From Lasioglossum baleicum (taxonomy: Eukaryota > Arthropoda > Insecta > Hymenoptera > Halictidae), in NCBI RefSeq assembly GCF_051020765.1, contig NW_027469545.1:40992-104991 (forward strand): 64,000 bases of DNA, in the 5' to 3' direction. Positions 31,005 through 45,243 of this stretch are shown piece after piece. How positions within the stretch are numbered: position 1 is the stretch's first letter; every line of letters starts with the position of its first letter. Both the position numbers and the translations under genes were made by a program. The notes below the pieces were generated by a model, which saw only the letters and a list, made by a program, of their open reading frames with translations, had not been told where the DNA came from and did no database searches.

Positions 31005-32004
31005 GCATAACGCATAACGCATAACGCATAACGCATAACGCATAACGCATAACGCATAACGCATAACGCATAACGCATAACGCATAACGCATAACGCATA
31101 ACGCATAACGCATAACGCATAACGCATAACGCATAACGCATAACGCATAACGCATAACGCATAACGCATAACGCATAACGCATAACGCATAACGCATAAC
31201 GCATAACGCATAACGCATAACGCATAACGCATAACGCATAACGCATAACGCATAACGCATAACGCATAACGCATAACGCATAACGCATAACGCATAACGC
31301 ATAACGCATAACGCATAACGCATAACGCATAACGCATAACGCATAACGCATAACGCATAACGCATAACGCATAACGCATAACGCATAACGCATAACGCAT
31401 AACGCATAACGCATAACGCATAACGCATAACGCATAAAGCATAACGCATAACGCATAACGCATAACGCATAACGCATAACGCATAACGCATAACGCATAA
31501 CGCATAACGCATAACGCATAACGCATAACGCATAACGCATAACGCATAACGCATAACGCATAACGCATAACGCATAACGCATAACGCATAACTCATAACG
31601 CATAACGCATAACGCATAACGCATAACGCATGACGTATAACGCGTAACGCATAACGCATAACGAATAACGCATAACGCTTAACGCATAACGCATAACGCA
31701 TAACGGATAACGCATAACGCATAACGTATAACGCATAACGCATAACGCATAACGCATAACGCATAACGCATAACGCATAACGCATAACGCATAACGCATA
31801 ACGCATAACGCATAACGCATAACGCATAACGCATAACGCATAACGCATAACGCATAACGCATAACGCATAACGCATAACGCATAACGCATAACGCATAAC
31901 GCATAACGCATAACGCATAACGCATAACTCATAACGCATAACGCATAACGCATAACGCATAACGCATGACGCATAACGCATAACGCATAACGCATAACGC
32001 ATAA

Positions 32005-32229
32005 TGCATAACGCATAACGCTTAACGCATAGCCCATAACGCATAACGCATAACGCATCACGCATAACGCATAACGTATAACGCGTAACGCATAACGCAT
32101 AACGAATAACGCATAACGCTTAACGCATAACGCATAACGCATAACGGATAACGCATAACGCATAACGTATAACGCATAACGCATAACGTATAACGCGTAA
32201 CGCATAACGCATAACGCATAACACATATC
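32005..32229. repeat. E block 6, embedded in the D domain
   Basis: Full E block 20,469 bases from E block 5 (2,924 units plus 1). No internal difference is visible. It shows that E words were moved or kept over more than 20 kb without losing their internal order. Confidence 0.86.
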
Positions 32230-32769
32230 GCATAACGCATAACGCATAACGCTTAACGCATAACGCATAACGCATAACGCATAACGCATAACGCATAACG
32301 CATTACGCATAACGCATATCGCATAACGCATAACGCTTAACGCATAACGCATTACGCATAACGCATAACGCATAACGGATAACGCATGACGCATAACGCA
32401 TAACGCATAACGCATAACGCATAACGCATAACGCATAACGCATAACGCATAACGCATAACGCATAACGCATAACGCATAACGCATAACGCATAACGCATA
32501 ACGCATAACGCATAACGCATAACGCATAACGCATAACGCATAACGCATAACGCATAACGCATAACGCATAACGCATAACGCATAACGCATAACGCATAAC
32601 GCATAACGCATAACGCATAACGCATAACGCATAACGCATAACGCATAACGCATAACGCATAACGCATAACGCATAACGCATAACGCATAACGCATAACGC
32701 ATAACGCATAACGCATAACGCATAACGCATAACGCATAACGCATAACGCATAACGCATAACGCATAACG

Positions 32770-33050
32770 CATTACGCATAACGCTTAACGCATAACGCAT
32801 AACGCATAACGCATAACGCATAATGCATAACGCATAACGCTTAACGCATAGCCCATAACGCATAGCCCATAACGCATAACGCATAACGCATCGCGCATAA
32901 CGCATAACGGATAACGCATAACTCATAACGCATAACGCATAACGGATAACGCATAACGCTTAACGCATAGCCCATAGCGCATAACGCATAACGCATAACG
33001 CATAACGCATAACTCATAACGCATAACGCATAACGCTTAACACATAACGC
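32770..33050. repeat. D block 4, 3'-shortened
   Basis: D block that stops after the gcttaac, acataac markers and passes into pure unit, without the second gcataat, gcttaac, ccatagc group. Confidence 0.84.
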
Positions 33051-33420
33051 ATAACGCATAACGCATAACGCATAACGCATAACGCATAACGCATAACGCA
33101 TAACGCATAACGCATAACGCATAACGCATAACGCATAACGCATAACGCATAACGCATAACGCATAACGCATAACGCATAACGCATAACGCATAACGCATA
33201 ACGCATAACGCATAACGCATAACGCATAACGCATAACGCATAACGCATAACGCATAACGCATAACGCATAACGCATAACGCATAACGCATAACGCATAAC
33301 GCATAACGCATAACGCATAACGCATAACGCATAACGCATAACGCATAACGCATAACGCATAACGCATAACGCATAACGCATAACGCATAACGCATAACGC
33401 ATAACGCATAACGCATAACG

Positions 33421-33773
33421 CATTACGCATAACGCTTAACGCATAACGCATAACGCATAACGCATAACGCATAACGCATAACGCATAACGCTTAACGCAT
33501 AGCCCATAACGCATAGCCCATAACGCATAACGCATAACGCATCGCGCATAACGCATAACGGATAACGCATAACTCATAACGCATAACGCATAACGGATAA
33601 CGCATAACGCTTAACGCATAGCCCATAGCGCATAACGCATAACGCATAACGCATAACGCATAACTCATAACGCATAACGCATAACGCTTAACACATAACG
33701 CATAACGCATAACGCATAACGCATAACGCATAATGCATAACGCATAACGCTTAACGCATAGCCCATAGCGCAT
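33421..33773. repeat. D block 5
   Basis: Full-length D block in which the first gcataat is replaced by plain gcataac (near 33,480). It is 651 bases (93 units) after block 4. Confidence 0.85.
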
Positions 33774-34407
33774 AACGCATAACGCATAACGCATAACGCA
33801 TAACGCATAACGCATAACGCATAACGCATAACGCATAACGCATAACGCATAACGCATAACGCATAACGCATAACGCATAACGCATAACGCATAACGCATA
33901 ACGCATAACGCATAACGCATAACGCATAACGCATAACGCATAACGCATAACGCATAACGCATAACGCATAACGCATAACGCATAACGCATAACGCATAAC
34001 GCATAACGCATAACGCATAACGCATAACGCATAACGCATAACGCATAACGCATAACGCATAACGCATAACGCATAACGCATAACGCATAACGCATAACGC
34101 ATAACGCATAACGCATAACGCATAAGGCATAACGCATAACGCATAACGCATAACGCATAACGCATAACGCATAACGCATAACGCATAACGCATAACGCAT
34201 AACGCATAACGCATAACGCATAACGCATAACGCATAACGCATAACGCATAACGCATAACGCATAACGCATAACGCATAACGCATAACGCATAACGCATAA
34301 CGCATAACGCATAACGCATAACGCATAACGCATAACGCATAACGCATAACGCATAACGCATAACGCATAACGCATAACGCATAACGCATAACGCATAACG
34401 CATAACG

Positions 34408-34760
34408 CATTACGCATAACGCTTAACGCATAACGCATAACGCATAACGCATAACGCATAATGCATAACGCATAACGCTTAACGCATAGCCCATAACGCA
34501 TAGCCCATAACGCATAACGCATAACGCATCGCGCATAACGCATAACGGATAACGCATAACTCATAACGCATAACGCATAACGGATAACGCATAACGCTTA
34601 ACGCATAGCCCATAGCGCATAACGCATAACGCATAACGCATAACGCATAACTCATAACGCATAACGCATAACGCTTAACACATAACGCATAACGCATAAC
34701 GCATAACGCATAACGCATAATGCATAACGCATAACGCTTAACGCATAGCCCATAGCGCAT
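34408..34760. repeat. D block 6
   Basis: Full D block, 987 bases (141 units) after block 5. Confidence 0.86.
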
Positions 34761-35228
34761 AACGCATAACGCATAACGCATAACGCATAACGCATAACGC
34801 ATAACGCATAACGCATAACGCATAACGCATAACGCATAACGCATAACGCATAACGCATAACGCATAACGCATAACGCATAACGCATAACGCATAACGCAT
34901 AACGCATAACGCATAACGCATAACGCATAACGCATAACGCATAACGCATAACGCATAACGCATAACGCATAACGCATAACGCATAACGCATAACGCATAA
35001 CGCATAACGCATAACGCATAACGCATAACGCATAACGCATAACGCATAACGCATAACGCATAACTCATAACGCATAACGCATAACGCATAACGCATAACG
35101 CATAACGCATAACGCATAACGCATAACGCATAACGCATAACGCATAACGCATAACGCATAACGCATAACGCATAACGCATAACGCATAACGCATAACGCA
35201 TAACGCATAACGCATAAGGCATAACGCA

Positions 35229-35240
35229 TAACGGCATAAC
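35229..35240. other. Single-base insertion: extra G
   Basis: Reads AACGGCATAAC, one G more than the pure unit; phase moves from 2 to 3 modulo 7. It lies a few units after a gcataag variant. Confidence 0.92.
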
Positions 35241-35528
35241 GCATAACGCATAACGCATAACGCATAACGCATAACGCATAACGCATAACGCATAACGCAT
35301 AACGCATAACGCATAACGCATAACGCATAACGCATAACGCATAACGCATAACGCATAACGCATAACGCATAACGCATAACGCATAACGCATAACGCATAA
35401 CGCATAACGCATAACGCATAACGCATAACGCATAACTCATAACGCATAACGCATAACGCATAACGCATAACGCATAACGCATAACGCATAACGCATAACG
35501 CATAACGCATAACGCATAACGCATAACG

Positions 35529-35881
35529 CATTACGCATAACGCTTAACGCATAACGCATAACGCATAACGCATAACGCATAATGCATAACGCATAACGCT
35601 TAACGCATAGCCCATAACGCATAGCCCATAACGCATAACGCATAACGCATCGCGCATAACGCATAACGGATAACGCATAACTCATAACGCATAACGCATA
35701 ACGGATAACGCATAACGCTTAACGCATAGCCCATAGCGCATAACGCATAACGCATAACGCATAACGCATAACTCATAACGCATAACGCATAACGCTTAAC
35801 ACATAACGCATAACGCATAACGCATAACGCATAACGCATAATGCATAACGCATAACGCTTAACGCATAGCCCATAGCGCAT
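35529..35881. repeat. D block 7
   Basis: Full D block, 1,121 bases after block 6 (160 units plus 1). The extra base is the inserted G near 35,233 between them. Confidence 0.86.
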
Positions 35882-36723
35882 AACGCATAACGCATAACGC
35901 ATAACGCATAACGCATAACGCATAACGCATAACGCATAACGCATAACGCATAACGCATAACGCATAACGCATAACGCATAACGCATAACGCATAACGCAT
36001 AACGCATAACGCATAACGCATAACGCATAACGCATAACGCATAACGCATAACGCATAACGCATAACGCATAACGCATAACGCATAACGCATAACGCATAA
36101 CGCATAACGCATAACGCATAACGCATAACGCATAACGCATAACGCATAACGCATAACGCATAACGCATAACGCATAACGCATAACGCATAACGCATAACG
36201 CATAACGCATAACGCATAACGCATAACGCATAACGCATAACGCATAACGCATAACGCATAACGCATAACGCATAAAGCATAACGCATAACGCATAACGCA
36301 TAACGCATAACGCATAACGCATAACGCATAACGCATAACGCATAACGCATAACGCATAACGCATAACGCATAACGCATAACGCATAACGCATAACGCATA
36401 ACGCATAACGCATAACGCATAACGCATAACGCATAACGCATAACGCATAACGCATAACGCATAACGCATAACGCATAACGCATAACGCATAACGCATAAC
36501 GCATAACGCATAACGCATAACGCATAACGCATAACGCATAACGCATAACGCATAACGCATAACGCATAACGCATAACGCATAACGCATAACGCATAACGC
36601 ATAACGCATAACGCATAACGCATAACGCATAACGCATAACTCATAACGCATAACGCATAACGCATAACGCATAACGCATGACGCATAACGCATAACGCAT
36701 AACGCATAACGCATAACGCATAA

Positions 36724-36955
36724 TGCATAACGCATAACGCTTAACGCATAGCCCATAACGCATAACGCATAACGCATCACGCATAACTCATAACGTATAA
36801 CGCGTAACGCATAACGCATAACGCATAACGAATAACGCATAACGCTTAACGCATAACGCATAACGCATAACGGATAACGCATAACGCATAACGTATAACG
36901 CATAACGCATAACGTATAACGCGTAACGCATAACGCATAACGCATAACACATATC
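36724..36955. repeat. E block 7, one unit longer
   Basis: Same order as the other E blocks, but with tcataac after gcatcac and one extra gcataac before gaataac, giving 232 bases instead of 225. A shortened relative without the last gcgtaac lies near 27,171-27,375. Confidence 0.84.
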
Positions 36956-37733
36956 GCATAACGCATAACGCATAACGCTTAACGCATAACGCATAACGCA
37001 TAACGCATAACGCATAACGCATTACGCATAACGCATATCGCATAACGCATAACGCTTAACGCATAACGCATTACGCATAACGCATAACGCATAACACATA
37101 TCGCATAACGCATAACGCATAACGCATAACGCACAACGCATAACGCATAACGCATAACGCATAACGCATAACGCATAACGCATAACGCATAACGCATAAC
37201 GCATAACGCATAACGCATAACGCATAACGCATAACGCATAACGCATAACGCATAACGCATAACGCATAACGCATAACGCATAACGCATAACGCATAACGC
37301 ATAACGCATAACGCATAACGCATAACGCATAACGCATAACGCATAACGCATAACGCATAACGCATAACGCATAACGCATAACGCATAACGCATAACGCAT
37401 AACGCATAACGCATAACGCATAACGCATAACGCATAACGCATAACGCATAACGCATAACGCATAACTCATAACGCATAACGCATAACGCATAACGCATAA
37501 CGCATAACGCATAACGCATAACGCATAACGCATAACGCATAACGCATAACGCATAACGCATAACGCATAACGCATAACGCATAACGCATAACGCATAACG
37601 CATAACGCATAACGCATAACGCATAACGCATAACGCATAACGCATAACGCATAACGCATAACGCATAACGCATAACGCATAACGCATAACGCATAACGCC
37701 TAACGCATAACGCATAACGCATAACGCATAACG

Positions 37734-38260
37734 CATGACGCATAACGCATAACGCATAACGCATAACGCATAACGCATAACGCTTAACGCATAGCCCATA
37801 ACGCATAACGCATAACGCATCACGCATAACGCATAACGTTTAACGCGTAACGCATAACGCATAACGAATAACGCATAACGCTTAACGCATAACGCATAAC
37901 GCATAACGGATAACGCATAACGCATAACGTATAACGCATAACGCATAACGTATAACGCATAACGCATAACGCATAACGCATATCGCATAACGCATAACGC
38001 TTAACGCATAACGCTTAACGCATAACGCATAACGCATAACGCATAACGCATAACGCATAACGCATAACGCTTAACGCATAACGCATAACGCATAACGCAT
38101 AACGCATAACGCATAACGCATAACGCATAACGCATAACGCATAACGCATAACGCATAACGCATAACGCATAACGCATAACGCATAACGCATAACGCATAA
38201 CGCATAACACATAACGCATAACGCATAACGTTCAATGAAAAAGTCATAACGCATAACGGA
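37734..38260. repeat. 2,555-offset duplication, left copy
   Basis: Carries gcatgac, gcttaac, gcatagc/ccataac, gcatcac, the unit gtttaac (seen only here and in its partner), gcgtaac, gaataac, gtataac units and degenerate insert copy 8. Four checked markers match 40,289-40,815 at offset 2,555. Confidence 0.87.
38230..38245 (+). repeat. Degenerate insert copy 8 (subtype c)
   Basis: Identical insert with a single acataac marker 22 bases upstream (from 38,208). It is 9,094 bases after copy 7, i.e. 1,299 units plus 1, explained by the extra G near 35,233. Lies in the first half of the 2,555-offset duplication. Confidence 0.95.
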
Positions 38261-39490
38261 TAACGCATAACGCATAACGCATAACGCATAACGCATAACG
38301 CATAACGCATAACGCATAACGCATAACGCATAACGCATAACGCATAACGCATAACGCATAACGCATAACGCATAACGCATAACGCATAACGCATAACGCA
38401 TAACGCATAACGCATAACGCATAACGCATAACGCATAACGCATAACGCATAACGCATAACGCATAACGCATAACGCATAACGCATAACGCATAACGCATA
38501 ACGCATAACGCATAACGCATAACGCATAACGCATAACGCATAACGCATAACGCATAACGCATAACGCATAACGCATAACGCATAACGCATAACGCATAAC
38601 GCATAACGCATAACGCATAACGCATAACGCATAACGCATAACGCATAACGCATAACGCATAACGCATAACGCATAACGCATAACGCATAACGCATAACGC
38701 ATAACGCATAACGCATAACGCATAACGCATAACGCATAACGCATAACGCATAACGCATTACGCATAACGCATAACGCATAACGGATAACGCATGACGCAT
38801 AACGCATAACGCATAACGCATAACGCATAACGCATAACGCATAACGCATAACGCATAACGCATAACGCATAACGCATAACGCATAACGCATAACGCATAA
38901 CACATATCGCATAACGCATAACGCATAACGCTTAACGCATAACGCATAACGCATAACGCATAACGCATAACGGATAACGCATAACGCATAACGCATAACG
39001 CATAACGCATAACGCATAACGCATAACGCTTAACGCATAACGCATAACGCATAACGCATAACGCATAACGGATAACGCATAACGCATAACGCATAACGCA
39101 TAACGCATAACGCATAACGCATAACGCATAACGCATAACGCATAACGCATAACGCATAACGCATAACGCATAACGCATAACGCATAACGCATAACGCATA
39201 ACGCATAACGCATAACGCATAACGCATAACGCATAACGCATAACGCATAACGCATAACGCATAACGCATAACGCATAACGCATAACGCATAACGCATAAC
39301 GCATAACGCATAACGCATAACGCATAACGCATAACGCATAACGCATAACGCATAACGCATGACGCATGACGCATAACGCATAACGCATAACGCATAACGC
39401 ATAACGCATAACGCATAACGCATAACGCATAACGCATAACGCATAACGCATAACGCATAACGCATAACGCATAACGCATAACGCATAACG

Positions 39491-39707
39491 CCTAACGCAT
39501 AACGCGTAACGCATAATGCATAACGCATAACGCTTAACGCATAGCCCATAACGCATAACGCATCGCGCATAACGCATAACGGATACCGCATAACGCATAA
39601 CGCATAACGCATAACGGATAACGCATACCGCATAACGCATAACGAATAACGCATAACGCATAACCCATAACGCATAACGCATAACGCATAACGGATAACG
39701 CAAGACG
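39491..39707. repeat. C block 6, distant copy
   Basis: C block about 17 kb beyond the main C domain, without a gcagaac header. The first ggataac reads ggatacc, as in block 4. By eye identical to 42,543-42,759 at offset 3,052 (436 units). Confidence 0.87.
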
Positions 39708-40288
39708 CATAACGCATAACGCATAACGCATAACGCATAACGCATAACGCATAACGCATAACGCATAACGCATAACGCATAACGCATAACGCATAACGCA
39801 TAACGCATAACGCATAACGCATAACGCATAACGCATAACGCATAACGCATAACGCATAACGCATAACGCATAACGCATAACGCATAACGCATAACGCATA
39901 ACGCATAACGCATAACGCATAACGCATAACGCATAACGCATAACGCATAACGCATAACGCATAACGCATAACGCATAACGCATAACGCATAACGCATAAC
40001 GCATAACGCATAACGCATAACGCATAACGCATAACGCATAACGCATAACTCATAACGCATAACGCATAACGCATAACGCATAACGCATAACGCATAACGC
40101 ATAACGCATAACGCATAACGCATAACGCATAACGCATAACGCATAACGCATAAGGCATAACGCATAACGCATAACGCATAACGCATAACGCATAACGCAT
40201 AACGCATAACGCATAACGCATAACGCATAACGCATAACGCATAACGCATAACTCATAACGCATAACGCATAACGCATAACGCATAACG

Positions 40289-40815
40289 CATGACGCATAA
40301 CGCATAACGCATAACGCATAACGCATAACGCATAACGCTTAACGCATAGCCCATAACGCATAACGCATAACGCATCACGCATAACGCATAACGTTTAACG
40401 CGTAACGCATAACGCATAACGAATAACGCATAACGCTTAACGCATAACGCATAACGCATAACGGATAACGCATAACGCATAACGTATAACGCATAACGCA
40501 TAACGTATAACGCATAACGCATAACGCATAACGCATATCGCATAACGCATAACGCTTAACGCATAACGCTTAACGCATAACGCATAACGCATAACGCATA
40601 ACGCATAACGCATAACGCATAACGCTTAACGCATAACGCATAACGCATAACGCATAACGCATAACGCATAACGCATAACGCATAACGCATAACGCATAAC
40701 GCATAACGCATAACGCATAACGCATAACGCATAACGCATAACGCATAACGCATAACGCATAACACATAACGCATAACGCATAACGTTCAATGAAAAAGTC
40801 ATAACGCATAACGGA
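40289..40815. repeat. 2,555-offset duplication, right copy
   Basis: Partner of 37,734-38,260. After the insert, the pure tract up to gcattac is 126 bases (18 units) longer than in the left copy, so the two copies differ mainly in homogeneous tract length. Confidence 0.87.
40785..40800 (+). repeat. Degenerate insert copy 9 (subtype c)
   Basis: Identical insert with an acataac marker 22 bases upstream (from 40,763), exactly 2,555 bases (365 units) after copy 8. The surrounding block is duplicated at the same offset. This is the last copy seen; none occurs from here to the right edge. Confidence 0.95.
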
Positions 40816-42542
40816 TAACGCATAACGCATAACGCATAACGCATAACGCATAACGCATAACGCATAACGCATAACGCATAACGCATAACGCATAACGCAT
40901 AACGCATAACGCATAACGCATAACGCATAACGCATAACGCATAACGCATAACGCATAACGCATAACGCATAACGCATAACGCATAACGCATAACGCATAA
41001 CGCATAACGCATAACGCATAACGCATAACGCATAACGCATAACGCATAACGCATAACGCATAACGCATAACGCATAACGCATAACGCATAACGCATAACG
41101 CATAACGCATAACGCATAACGCATAACGCATAACGCATAACGCATAACGCATAACGCATAACGCATAACGCATAACGCATAACGCATAACGCATAACGCA
41201 TAACGCATAACGCATAACGCATAACGCATAACGCATAACGCATAACGCATAACGCATAACGCATAACGCATAACGCATAACGCATAACGCATAACGCATA
41301 ACGCATAACGCATAACGCATAACGCATAACGCATAACGCATAACGCATAACGCATAACGCATAACGCATAACGCATAACGCATAACGCATAACGCATAAC
41401 GCATAACGCATAACGCATAACGCATAACGCATAACGCATTACGCATAACGCATAACGCATAACGGATAACGCATGACGCATAACGCATAACGCATAACGC
41501 ATAACTCATAACGCATAACGCATGACGCATAACGCATAACGCATAACGCATAACGCATAACGCATAACGCATAACGCATAACGCATAACGCATAACGCAT
41601 AACGCATAACGCATAACGCATAACGCATAACGCATAACGCATAACGCATAACGCATAACGCATAACGCATAACGCATAACGCATAACGCATAACGCATAA
41701 CGCATAACGCATAACGCATAACGCATAACGCATAACGCATAACGCATAACGCATAACGCATAACGCATAACGCATAACGCATAACGCATAACGCATAACG
41801 CATAACGCATAACGCATAACGCATAACGCATAACGCATAACGCATAACGCATAACGCATAACGCATAACGCATAACGCATAACGCATAACGCATAACGCA
41901 TAACGCATAACGCATAACGCATAACGCATAACGCATAACGCATAACGCATAACGCATAACGCATAACGCATAACGCATAACGCATAACGCATAACGCATA
42001 ACGCATAACGCATAACGCATAACGCATAACTCATAACGCATAACGCATAGCCCATAACGCATAACGCATAACGCATCACGCATAACGCATAACGTATAAC
42101 GCGTAACGCATAACAGATAACGAATAACGCATAACGCTTAACGCATAACGCATAACGCATAACGGATAACGCATAACGTATAACGCGTAACGCATAACGC
42201 ATAACGCGTAACGCATAACGCATAACGCATAACGCATAACGCATAACGCATAACGCATAACGCATAACGCATAACGCATAACGCATAACGCATAACGCAT
42301 AACGCATAACGCATAACGCATAACGCATAACGCATAACGCATAACGCATAACGCATAACGCATAACGCATAACGCATAACGCATAACGCATAACGCATAA
42401 CGCATAACGCATAACGCATAACGCATAACGCATAACGCATAACGCATAACGCATAACGCATAACGCATAACGCATAACGCATAACGCATAACGCATAACG
42501 CATAACGCATAACGCATAACGCATAACGCATAACGCATAACG

Positions 42543-42759
42543 CCTAACGCATAACGCGTAACGCATAATGCATAACGCATAACGCTTAACGCATAGCCCA
42601 TAACGCATAACGCATCGCGCATAACGCATAACGGATACCGCATAACGCATAACGCATAACGCATAACGGATAACGCATACCGCATAACGCATAACGAATA
42701 ACGCATAACGCATAACCCATAACGCATAACGCATAACGCATAACGGATAACGCAAGACG
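42543..42759. repeat. C block 7, distant copy
   Basis: Partner of the copy at 39,491, with the same ggatacc, gcatacc, gaataac, TAACCC and gcaagac markers at exactly shifted positions (checked at four markers). Confidence 0.87.
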
Positions 42760-44436
42760 CATAACGCATAACGCATAACGCATAACGCATAACGCATAAC
42801 GCATAACGCATAACGCATAACGCATAACGCATAACGCATAACGCATAACGCATAACGCATAACGCATAACGCATAACGCATAACGCATAACGCATAACGC
42901 ATAACGCATAACGCATAACGCATAACGCATAACGCATAACGCATAACGCATAACGCATAACGCATAACGCATAACGCATAACGCATAACGCATAACGCAT
43001 AACGCATAACGCATAACGCATAACGCATAACGCATAACGCATAACGCATAACGCATAACGCATAACGCATAACGCATAACGCATAACGCATAACGCATAA
43101 CGCATAACGCATAACGCATAACGCATAACGCATAACGCATAACGCATAACGCATAACGCATAACGCATAACGCATAACGCATAACGCATAACGCATATCG
43201 CATAACGCATAACGCATAACGCATAACGCATAACGCATAACGCATAACGCATAACGCATAACGCATAACGCATATCGCATAACGCATAACGCTTAACGCA
43301 TAACGCTTAACGCATAACGCATTACGCATAACGCATAACGCATAACGGATAACGCATGACGCATAACGCATAACGCATAACGCATAACTCATAACGCATA
43401 ACGCATAACGCTTAACGCATTGCCCATAACGCATAACGCATAACGCATCACGCATAACGCATAACGTATAACGCGTAACGCATAACAGATAACGAATAAC
43501 GCATAACGCTTAACGCATAACGCATAACGCATAACGGATAACGCATAACGGATAACGCATAACGCATAACGTATAACGCGTAACGCATAACGCATAACGC
43601 ATAACGCATAACGCATAACGCATAACGCATAACGCATAACGCATAACTCTTAACGCATAACGCATAACGCATAACGCATAACGCATAACGCATAACGCAT
43701 AACGCATAACGCATAACGCATAACGCATAACGCATAACGCATAACGCATAACGCATAACGCATAACGCATAACGCATAACGCATAACGCATAACGGATAA
43801 CGCATAACTCATAACGCATAACGCATAACGGATAACGCATAACGCATAACGCATAACGCATAACGCATAACGCATAACGCATAACGCATAACGCATAACG
43901 CATAACGCATAACGCATAACGCATAACGCATAACGCATAACGCATAACGCATAACGCATAACGCATAACGCATAACGCATAACGCATAACGCATAACGCA
44001 TAACGCATAACGCATAACGCATAACGCATAACGCATAACGCATAACGCATAACGCATAACGCATAACGCATAACGCATAACGCATAACGCATAACGCATA
44101 ACGCATAACGCATAACGCATAACGCATAACGCATAACGCATAACGCATAACGCATAACGCATAACGCATAACGCATAACGCATAACGCATAACGCATAAC
44201 GCATAACGCATAACGCATAACGCATAACGCATAACGCATAACGCATAACGCATAACGCATAACGCATAACGCATAACGCATAACGCATAACGCATAACGC
44301 ATAACGCATAACGCATAACGCATAACGCATAACGCATAACGCATAACGCATAACGCATAACGCATAACGCATAACGCATAACGCATAACGCATAACGCAT
44401 AACGCATAACGCATAACGCATAACGCATAACGCATA

Positions 44437-44550
44437 ACGGATAACGCATGACGCACAACGCATAACGCACAACGCATGACGCACAACGCATAACGCACAA
44501 CGCATAACGCACAACGCATAACGCACAACGCATAACGCACAACGCATAAC
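44437..44550. repeat. Alternating gcacaac tract 1
   Basis: After ggataac and gcatgac, gcacaac alternates with gcataac (once gcatgac) as a 14-base dimer for about seven cycles. Elsewhere gcacaac is mostly isolated, so this is a local dimer expansion. Confidence 0.9.
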
Positions 44551-45192
44551 GCATAACGCATAACGCATAACGCATAACGCATAACGCATAACGCATAACG
44601 CATAACGCATAACGCATAACGCATAACGCATAACGCATAACGCATAACGCATAACGCATAACGCATAACGCATAACGCATAACGCATAACGCATAACGCA
44701 TAACGCATAACGCATAACGCATAACGCATAACGCATAACGCATAACGCATAACGCATAACGCATAACGCATAACGCATAACGCATAACGCATAACGCATA
44801 ACGCATAACGCATAACGCATAACGCATAACGCATAACGCATAACGCATAACGCATAACGCATAACGCATAACGCATAACGCATAACGCATAACGCATAAC
44901 GCATAACGCATAACGCATAACGCATAACGCATAACGCATAACGCATAACGCATAACGCATAACGCATAACGCATAACGCATAACGCATAACGCATAACGC
45001 ATAACGCATAACGCATAACGCATAACGCATAACGCATAACGCATAACGCATAACGCATAACGCATAACGCATAACGCATAACGCATAACGCATAACGCAT
45101 AACGCATAACGCATAACGCATAACGCATAACGCATAACGCATAACGCATAACGCATAACGCATAACGCATAACGCATAACGCATAACGCATA

Positions 45193-45243
45193 ACGGATAA
45201 CGCATGACGCACAACGCATAACGCACAACGCATAACGCACAAC
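45193..45243. repeat. Alternating gcacaac tract 2
   Basis: Shorter version of the tract 756 bases (108 units) upstream: ggataac, gcatgac, then three gcacaac units alternating with gcataac. Confidence 0.9.

Larger units (their letters stand above)
24825..36720. repeat. Array domain 6: D-block domain
   Basis: Seven D blocks start with gcattac (C of CATT at 24,825; 29,564; 30,649; 32,770; 33,421; 34,408; 35,529). Between them lie long pure tracts with isolated tcataac units and rare position-7 variants: gcataag near 26,027, 27,007, 30,360, 34,126 and 35,218; gcataaa near 25,957, 31,438 and 36,276. Two degenerate inserts (27,603 and 29,136) and one E block (32,005) are embedded here. Confidence 0.87.
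36721..43270. repeat. Array domain 7: E copy, 2,555-offset duplication and distant C copies
   Basis: Begins with a diverged E block at 36,724. The segments 37,734-38,260 and 40,289-40,815 are direct copies at offset 2,555 (365 units). C blocks at 39,491 and 42,543 are identical at offset 3,052 (436 units) and match the C blocks of the 16.9-22.0 kb domain, some 20 kb away. Another copy of the agataac, gaataac string lies at 42,113-42,125. Confidence 0.87.

Noticed and set aside
3564..40800. The 16-base insert as a mobile element, attachment site or small gene
   Set aside because: It is too short for an element, has no inverted repeats or target-site duplication, and replaces exactly three units. 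On the - strand it only changes seven residues within the repeat peptide.
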